Shown: positions 28,270 through 31,886 of the stretch, piece by piece
How the letters are laid out: the number at the start of each line of letters is the position of its first letter
Numbering within the stretch: the stretch's first letter is position 1
Virus record (IMG/VR): IMGVR_UViG_3300036930_000262
Coordinates: 1 to 31,886 of that record
DNA: 31,886 nucleotides
Source of the DNA: a virus
Strand: one strand, 5' to 3'
Translations under genes and position numbers: made by a program
Notes under the pieces: generated by a model
The model's database searches: none
Seen by the model: the letters and a program-made list of their open reading frames with translations, nothing else
What the model was told of the DNA's origin: nothing

Positions 28270-28311
28270 AGCCCGCGCGGGCTTCCTCCTTTCTCCCGCG
28301 CGGGCTTTTTT
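28270..28311 (+). terminator. Strong intrinsic terminator
   Basis: AGCCCGCGCGGG (28270-28281) pairs with CCCGCGCGGGCT (28295-28306) as a perfect 12-bp stem around a 13-nt pyrimidine-rich loop. It is followed by six T (28306-28311). It ends the 26840-28243 operon. Confidence 0.92.
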
Positions 28312-28328
28312 GTAGAAATCTTCGCGGG

Positions 28329-28369
28329 TGCTACATTTTCATGTTGACATTCGCGCCGCGTTGCTACAT
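28329..28369. promoter_or_regulatory. Direct repeats flanking a promoter
   Basis: TGCTACAT occurs at 28329-28336 and again at 28362-28369, with 33-bp spacing (about three helical turns). The second copy overlaps the -10 box at 28367. This is typical of binding sites for a dimeric regulator placed on one face of the helix. Confidence 0.4.
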
Positions 28370-28372
28370 AAT
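28344..28372 (+). promoter_or_regulatory. Sigma-70 promoter for 28409-29558
   Basis: TTGACA (28344-28349), a 17-bp spacer and CATAAT (28367-28372). The leader to the ATG at 28409 is about 30 nt and contains AGGAGA. Confidence 0.75.
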
Positions 28373-28408
28373 CAAATTAGATCGAATCCATCGGTCAGGA
28401 GAAACGAA

Positions 28409-28744
28409 ATGGCACTCACAACGACGTCACGAAACGGCTTTCCTATGGTTTGGCATGTGGACCCCGACCAGCGTTTTCGCGTGGTAGTCAACACGCGCTA
28501 TGACGTGTTCGAGGTCTACAGCTTCGACACTCTTGCACAGGCGATCACAGAGCAGAGGCGCCGGAGAGCAATCGTAGTCAACCCCGCGGATGCTAACTTG
28601 GCCCACCAAACCGGGAATCCGCGCGATGGCGAGGCAATTTACCAGAGCGCTGCGGTGCGGTTTGTCGAGGACGGCGAAGAGTACGAATACTTCGGGCCGA
28701 GCTTGCCTAAACTCCATGTCGGCCACGATAGCTACCCAGGCTAG
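28409..28744 (+). CDS. Hypothetical protein
   Basis: 111 residues from an ATG with AGGAGA eight bases upstream. An N-terminal domain (about 12-60: MVWHVDPDQRFRVVVNTRYDVFEVYSFDTLAQAITEQRR) forms strand-turn-helix units. The rest (AIVVNPADANLAHQTGNPRDGEAIYQSAAVRFVEDGEEYEYFG) is acidic and loop-rich. No family was recognised. It is driven by its own promoter. An 86-bp gap follows with no supported gene, though GGCGAAAA occurs in it. Confidence 0.65.
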   Translation: MALTTTSRNGFPMVWHVDPDQRFRVVVNTRYDVFEVYSFDTLAQAITEQRRRRAIVVNPADANLAHQTGNPRDGEAIYQSAAVRFVEDGEEYEYFGPSLPKLHVGHDSYPG

Positions 28745-28830
28745 TCTCCGCAGTGCGCTTCTCCGCGTGCGCGGGGCCTCCGAAGGGAAATCGGGGCCGG
28801 GTAGGTAACCCCGGCGAAAAGAGCCACGTA

Positions 28831-28983
28831 ATGAGCCAACCACGAAAGCCTTGGGGTGGTAAGCGCGCGGGCGCTGGCCGCCCACCCGCGACGAAAGCTC
28901 GCTGCGCCTGCGGGTTGCACACGCTGGCGCGTGCCGTGCGACTGCGGCTCGCCTGCCGGCGGGCGGCGAACATACGGACATGA
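28831..28983 (+). CDS. Small Arg/Cys-rich protein
   Basis: 50 residues. WGGKRAGAGRPPATKARCACGLHTLARAVRLRLACRRAA contains the GGKRAGAGRPP segment that starts many phage small-terminase-like and DNA-binding proteins, plus three Cys. It overlaps the resolvase start by 4 bp (ATGA). It may be a remnant of, or helper for, a DNA-binding protein. The short length limits any assignment. Confidence 0.5.
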   Translation: MSQPRKPWGGKRAGAGRPPATKARCACGLHTLARAVRLRLACRRAANIRT

Positions 28984-29558
28984 GGACAGCTATTTACGCG
29001 CGCGTGTCAACGACGGATCAGAACTGCGAGATGCAACTCCGCGAGCTGAGGCAGCTCTGCCAGGCCCGCGGCTGGGCAGTGGCCGGGGAGTACGTCGATA
29101 CCGGCTGGAGCGGAGCGAAGGCCTCACGCCCCGAGCTCGACCGCCTGATGTGGGATGCGCGCAAGCGCGCGATCGACACCATCCTGGTCTGGAAGCTCGA
29201 CCGGTGGGGGCGGAGCGTGGCTAACTGCCTGGAGTCGATCCAGGAACTGCGGGCGTTGGGCGTGCGCTGGATCGCGCCGTCTCAAGGCTTGGATACGGAC
29301 CAGAGCAGCCCGACGTCGCGGCTGATGCTCACAATGATGGCCGCGTTCGCGGAGTTCGAGCGGGAGTTGATCCGCGAGCGCGTCAAGGAAGGCTTGGCCA
29401 CGGCGCGCTATCACGGGCGCGTGGGCGGGCGGCCGCGGCGGGTGTTCGCGCACGACCGGGCGAAGCGGCTGCGGGCGGAGGGGTTTACGATCCGCGCGAT
29501 CGCGGCGAAGCTCAAGGTCGGACAGGGGACGATTCAGCGGCTTTTCGAGCGAAAATAG
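28980..29558 (+). CDS. Serine recombinase (resolvase/invertase family)
   Basis: 192 residues, the usual length for resolvases and invertases. The catalytic N-terminal domain starts YARVSTTDQN with nucleophile Ser10. It includes WKLDRWGRSVANCLESIQEL and the IRERVKEG helix at the domain end. The C-terminal helix-turn-helix (HDRAKRLRAEGFTIRAIAAKLKVGQGTIQRLF) binds the cross-over site. It probably acts on short inverted or direct sites rather than on attP/attB, as it lacks the long C-terminal domains of large serine integrases. It is a second recombinase class beside the tyrosine integrase. Palindromes follow in the intergenic region. Confidence 0.9.
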   Translation: MRTAIYARVSTTDQNCEMQLRELRQLCQARGWAVAGEYVDTGWSGAKASRPELDRLMWDARKRAIDTILVWKLDRWGRSVANCLESIQELRALGVRWIAPSQGLDTDQSSPTSRLMLTMMAAFAEFERELIRERVKEGLATARYHGRVGGRPRRVFAHDRAKRLRAEGFTIRAIAAKLKVGQGTIQRLFERK

Positions 29559-29784
29559 GCTGTACCAGAAACCCAAAATGAGACGCGCGATCGCGCGTTG
29601 ATAACAGGGATCGGGGCAAGGGCTTTTCTTTCCAACCACATACAATTGTTTTGGGTACGGGTTCGGCCCGAAAAGGCCCAAAAGACGGGTCCGGCGGGAA
29701 AACTATGGTATACCAAATCGGGTTTGGGTCCCCGGGTTGCGGCGGGCGGCGGGGCGGCCCCCGCCACGTCGCGATGGGTCGCAC
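29559..29784. other. Convergent intergenic region with palindromes
   Basis: There is no supported gene between the resolvase and the minus-strand operon. It contains a 16-bp palindrome (29583-29598, ACGCGCGA and its complement) and a 10-bp palindrome TGGTATACCA (29706-29715). The 8-bp arms ACCCAAAA / TTTTGGGT lie near 29571 and 29650. These are candidate recombination or termination sites. Open frames here are not convincing. Confidence 0.5.
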
Positions 29785-30009
29785 TCACGCGAGCGCGTCC
29801 CGCACGCCGTCCGACGCCATGCCGCGGGCCTTGCGGCCGGTCGAGATCTTGTGGACCTGGCCGGGCGTGCCGGCGGCCGCGGGCGCGCCGGCGTCGCGGT
29901 ACTGCGCGCCGCGGTTGCAGACGGCGCCCCACGTCTCGGGCTGGTAGATTGAGCGCGTGTAGCGCCGGGGCCAGTGGCAGAAGGGGTGAGGGGTGAGATC
30001 ACCCTCCAT
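29785..30009 (-). CDS. Hypothetical protein, last gene of leftward operon
   Basis: 74 residues: HPFCHWPRRYTRSIYQPETWGAVCNRGAQYRDAG, then Pro/Ala/Gly-rich and Lys/Arg-rich ends (KISTGRKARGMASDGV). Two Cys and one His may bind metal, but this is weak. The ATG at 30009 overlaps the upstream stop (TAATG). No family was recognised. The frame looks more like coding DNA than the other open frames here. Confidence 0.55.
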   Translation of the reverse strand: MEGDLTPHPFCHWPRRYTRSIYQPETWGAVCNRGAQYRDAGAPAAAGTPGQVHKISTGRKARGMASDGVRDALA

Positions 30010-30314
30010 TAGCTCGCTTCCTCCCCGTCAATTAAAATTGACAGCGCCTCGCCGAGCCGGCGTGTGGCACTGAGCGCAACCTGGAGATCGCCGTGGCGGC
30101 TGTCGCTGGCCAGGAGGCCTTTGAGCTTCTGGCGGACCAGGTCGCTGGCGCGCTGGGCGGTCGCGAGGGCGGCGAGGACGTTCACCGCCGGCGCAAGCAT
30201 GCTTGCATCGCTATCCGATCTGTTTCGGATTTTCCCAGCAACTAAGGATTTCCGGGAGCTCGATGCTTCGGCCCTCAGCTCCGCGGCGGCTTGACGTTCG
30301 CGTTGTGGACTCAT
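30009..30314 (-). CDS. Hypothetical helical protein
   Basis: 101 residues, helical and with many Ala, Leu, Arg and Ser (ERQAAAELRAEASSSRKSLVA, MLAPAVNVLAALATAQRASDLVRQKLKGLLASDSRHGDLQVALSATRRLGEALSILIDG). A long amphipathic helix ending in GDLQVALSATRRLGEALS suggests oligomerisation. It overlaps neighbours at both ends in the ATGA/TAATG style, so it is part of the coupled leftward operon. No family was recognised. Confidence 0.6.
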   Translation of the reverse strand: MSPQRERQAAAELRAEASSSRKSLVAGKIRNRSDSDASMLAPAVNVLAALATAQRASDLVRQKLKGLLASDSRHGDLQVALSATRRLGEALSILIDGEEAS

Positions 30315-30403
30315 TGGCAGAGCCTCCAGATGAGAGACATGATGCCGGCGAGGCCGGCGGCGGTGAAGAACAGGCTGACGATGAGCTGCTGGGCGCGGGT
30401 CAT
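30311..30403 (-). CDS. Single-TM micropeptide
   Basis: 30 residues: a short basic start, then a transmembrane helix (LIVSLFFTAAGLAGIMSLIW, about 7-26) and RLCQ. Its start and stop both overlap the neighbours by 4 bp (ATGA), which supports it despite its length. Such micropeptides in phage early operons often target a host membrane complex, but there is no direct evidence here. Confidence 0.5.
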   Translation of the reverse strand: MTRAQQLIVSLFFTAAGLAGIMSLIWRLCQ

Positions 30404-30594
30404 GGGAGTCTCCACTTGGCGGTGAGGGCGATGTACGCGGATTCCCGCGCGCGTAGCTTCCGGTCGTCGGCGAGCGTTCGCCGGCGCGCCCGCTCGATCA
30501 GGCCCGAGCCGCACTGGCACGGCTTCGTCGAGCCATTGCCGCGGTCCAGCTTCCCGGTACCGGCGCACTTGGGGCAGTAGGGTTTGACGCTCAT
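30400..30594 (-). CDS. DnaJ-type zinc-knuckle small protein
   Basis: 64 residues from the ATG at 30594 (a GTG at 30600 overlaps the upstream stop and is also possible). CPKCAGTGKLDRGNGSTKPCQCGSGL matches the CxxCxGxG style of DnaJ central zinc fingers, with CPKC and CQC pairs. The rest is a basic helix (ERARRRTLADDRKLRARESAYI). Probably nucleic-acid or protein binding. It follows the conserved phage small protein at 30597-30866. Confidence 0.65.
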   Translation of the reverse strand: MSVKPYCPKCAGTGKLDRGNGSTKPCQCGSGLIERARRRTLADDRKLRARESAYIALTAKWRLP

Positions 30595-30596
30595 AG

Positions 30597-30866
30597 TCAC
30601 TTCCCAGCCCGCTTGATCTGGCGCAGTGGAGTCGGGGCCCCGATCGCCAGAGAGTCGCCGCGCCGGCTTTCGAAAAACTCGCCAGGGTCCGGAGCGCCCA
30701 TGGTCTTGAGCAGGTCAACTTCGACCTTCGCGGAGTTGATGATGGTCTGCGCCACGTCGCTGATGGTTTTCGCGCGCGCCAGGTCCATCGGTTTGTCTTC
30801 GTCTTTGAGCTGTTCGAGCGTTTCAAACAGGTGGTTGCGCAGGTCCGACATCCTATTTCTCGGCAT
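30597..30866 (-). CDS. Conserved phage small protein (DLRNHLFETLE type)
   Basis: 89 residues. The segment DLRNHLFETLEQLKDEDKPMDLARAKTISDVAQTIINSAKVEVDLLK is a well-known phage pattern found beside HNH-type proteins in many temperate phages of Gram-negative bacteria. The function is not established. Start at 30866 with GGAG about seven bases upstream. It overlaps the nuclease gene by 14 bp. Confidence 0.85.
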   Translation of the reverse strand: MPRNRMSDLRNHLFETLEQLKDEDKPMDLARAKTISDVAQTIINSAKVEVDLLKTMGAPDPGEFFESRRGDSLAIGAPTPLRQIKRAGK

Positions 30867-31530
30867 TTGCTCTCCTCAGTTTGCGTTTCAGGACACCTTG
30901 CAGTTGGATCGCCTCGGCCAGCGGCCGAGGGTAGATATTCCACATCCGATTGCGCCTGGCCATCTCGCCGCGCGAGACGCACTCCAGGTTCTCGATGGCG
31001 CAGTCCGCCTCCGTCGCGTGCTTCCCGGTCTTGAAAGCGATCACGTGACCGCGGGGTATCGGACCGCGCTCCTGTGCCCAGATGTGACGGTGGAGTTGCG
31101 GCCACGCGTCGGCGTTTCCCCAGCCGGTTGCCTCCTTGCCGAAGACGGCCTCGCGGATTTTGATTCGCAGGTAGCCTTCGCTGTCGAGCATGATCGTACC
31201 GACCGGCACCCAGTTGCGCGACGCGGCACCGGTACGCTCGCCCTTCTTGAACTGCGTCTCGGCCATTCGGCCGGGAGCCCAGCCCGGGCACCGCTGGCCT
31301 TTATTCGCGGGGACCTGGCCTTTTTGAAATTGGTGGGCGATCATACCCGGGCGCTCCATCTGGCTTTGCCAAAACTCGGCGCTCTTGCGGATCTTGTGCT
31401 TATAGGCTGCCCGGAGTATCGCGTCCACGGGCCTGTGAAGTTCAAGAGCGAGGTCCGCGGCGCGCAAGACTGGGTACAGCGCGCGGAGTTTGGCGAGTTC
31501 GGCGGGACTCCAGAAGCGGCGGCGGTTCAT
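30853..31530 (-). CDS. HNH-type homing-endonuclease-like protein
   Basis: 225 residues from the ATG at 31530. The N-terminal part is a helix-turn-helix-like region (RRRFWSPAELAKLRALYPVLRAADLALEL, about 1-30), usual for phage HNH proteins. A strand-rich middle (VPVGTIMLDSEGYLRIKIREAVFGKE) leads to the HNH region LHRHIWAQERGPIPRGHVIAFKTGKHATEADCAIENLECVSRGEMARRN, with His pair and Asn at the usual spacing. A C-terminal helix (LAEAIQLQGVLKRKLRRA) completes it. It is typically a DNA-nicking protein of the early region, often coupled to packaging. It is followed by the DLRNHLFETLE partner. Confidence 0.88.
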   Translation of the reverse strand: MNRRRFWSPAELAKLRALYPVLRAADLALELHRPVDAILRAAYKHKIRKSAEFWQSQMERPGMIAHQFQKGQVPANKGQRCPGWAPGRMAETQFKKGERTGAASRNWVPVGTIMLDSEGYLRIKIREAVFGKEATGWGNADAWPQLHRHIWAQERGPIPRGHVIAFKTGKHATEADCAIENLECVSRGEMARRNRMWNIYPRPLAEAIQLQGVLKRKLRRANAEK

Positions 31531-31775
31531 AGCGCGGCCTCCAGGGCGCCGTCGATGATGCGCCGGGTGATCGCGCGCAACGCGCGGCGGGCGCTGTCGG
31601 TCTCCGCGTTGAGGTGGTGCAATTCGTAGAGGGTGAGCAGCACTCCGCTGTGAGTCTCGAAGATCAGGACTCCCGATTCGATGGCGCAGCCGCCGAGTTC
31701 CGCGCACCGTTGCAGTGTGCGAAGGATGATAGGCACGCGCCAGGCTGACGACATTGGAATACGGAAGGACTTCAT
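31527..31775 (-). CDS. Small protein with duplicated N-terminus at right end
   Basis: 82 residues from the ATG at 31775; the frame is open back to 31886, which would give a 119-residue version. N-terminal RIPMSSAWRVPIILRTLQRC is repeated in the longer version. The C-terminus is helical (NAETDSARRALRAITRRIIDGALEAAL). It overlaps the HNH gene start by 4 bp. No family was recognised. The gene runs to the window edge, so its full start region may lie outside the window. Confidence 0.55.
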   Translation of the reverse strand: MKSFRIPMSSAWRVPIILRTLQRCAELGGCAIESGVLIFETHSGVLLTLYELHHLNAETDSARRALRAITRRIIDGALEAAL

Positions 31776-31886
31776 ACGGCGCACCCTCAGGACTCCCGAT
31801 TCGCCGAGTTCCGCGCGCCGTTGCAGTGTGCGAAGGATGATAGGCACGCGCCAGGCTGACGACATTGGAATACGGAAGGACTTCAT
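31664..31886. repeat. Direct duplication at the right end of the window
   Basis: 31664-31775 and 31787-31886 are near-identical copies. The second lacks 12 bp (ATGGCGCAGCCG) and differs at about one base. An 11-bp spacer separates them. The final bases are the ATG of the second copy on the minus strand. A duplicated sequence exactly at the end suggests an assembly break or a circular junction. Confidence 0.85.

Noticed and set aside
28813-28820. GGCGAAAA before the 28831 gene and a similar GGCGAAAA near 7947 as late motif copies
   Set aside because: They lack the AAT core and the CCGG spacer, one lies inside a coding region, and neither has the 7-nt spacing.
29598-29996. Plus-strand open frames after the resolvase
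   Set aside because: Arg/Gly/Pro-rich, without ribosome-binding site, and overlapping the better minus-strand gene at 29785-30009.
30613-31629. 338-codon plus-strand frame opposite the HNH operon
   Set aside because: It is antisense to the HNH protein and its conserved partner; no recognisable domain.
1-31886. tRNA genes, rRNA, CRISPR arrays and insertion sequences
   Set aside because: No cloverleaf, regular spacer array, transposase or terminal inverted-repeat pair was seen by eye; a tRNA scan would be needed to exclude a degraded attachment site.

Overview
The window reads as an essentially complete genome of a tailed, probably short-tailed, temperate phage of a GC-rich bacterium. The evidence is a tyrosine integrase, a terminase large subunit, a portal, an HK97-type major capsid protein, a large polyvalent protein, a holin/endolysin cassette and an HNH-type nuclease. 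A soil bacterium such as an Acidobacteriota member would fit the GC-rich DNA, the many start codons lying about 7 nt behind a -10-like box, and the signal-peptide style, but the host cannot be proved from this sequence. The left-end minus-strand gene stops 3 bp from base 1 and the right-end minus-strand gene starts exactly at the last base. This fits a circular or circularly permuted contig.

Layout. (1) 1-2030: lysogeny and regulatory end, with a zinc-finger-like small protein, the integrase, and two minus-strand genes including a LuxR-type HTH protein. (2) 2121-5725: tightly packed early/middle plus-strand operon of small zinc-binding proteins, a LuxR-type HTH protein with an internal 84-bp duplication, a candidate small terminase, a phage-encoded sigma-70-family factor and a DUF3102-like protein. 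(3) 5730-17014: packaging and head genes (terminase, portal, scaffold-like protein, capsid, decoration proteins) and a fibre-like protein. (4) 17042-24109: GNAT-like protein, two virion-like proteins and a 1533-residue polyvalent protein. The DNA coding its linker carries two small overlapping genes in another frame. (5) 24150-25409: lysis cassette. (6) 25416-26717: minus-strand accessory operon with two paralogous zinc proteins, a secreted protein and a small basic protein. It is divergent from (7) 26840-28243, a plus-strand operon ended by a strong terminator. (8) 28409-29558: plus-strand genes ending in a serine recombinase. (9) 29785-31886: minus-strand operon with ATGA-type overlaps, including an HNH-type protein and a well-known phage small protein.

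Regulation. Integration-side and accessory genes have sigma-70-like promoters (for example TTGACA with TATCTT, TATTCT or CATAAT). From the portal onward, nearly every intergenic gap instead carries G(G/T)CGAA(T/G)N followed by seven bases, often ending CCGGT/C, and then either the start codon or a short Shine-Dalgarno leader. I propose that these are late promoters, several giving leaderless mRNAs, read by the phage sigma factor at 4234-4905. This is an inference from sequence alignment only.

No tRNA, rRNA, CRISPR array or insertion sequence was seen. No tape-measure, tail-tube or DNA polymerase gene was recognised.
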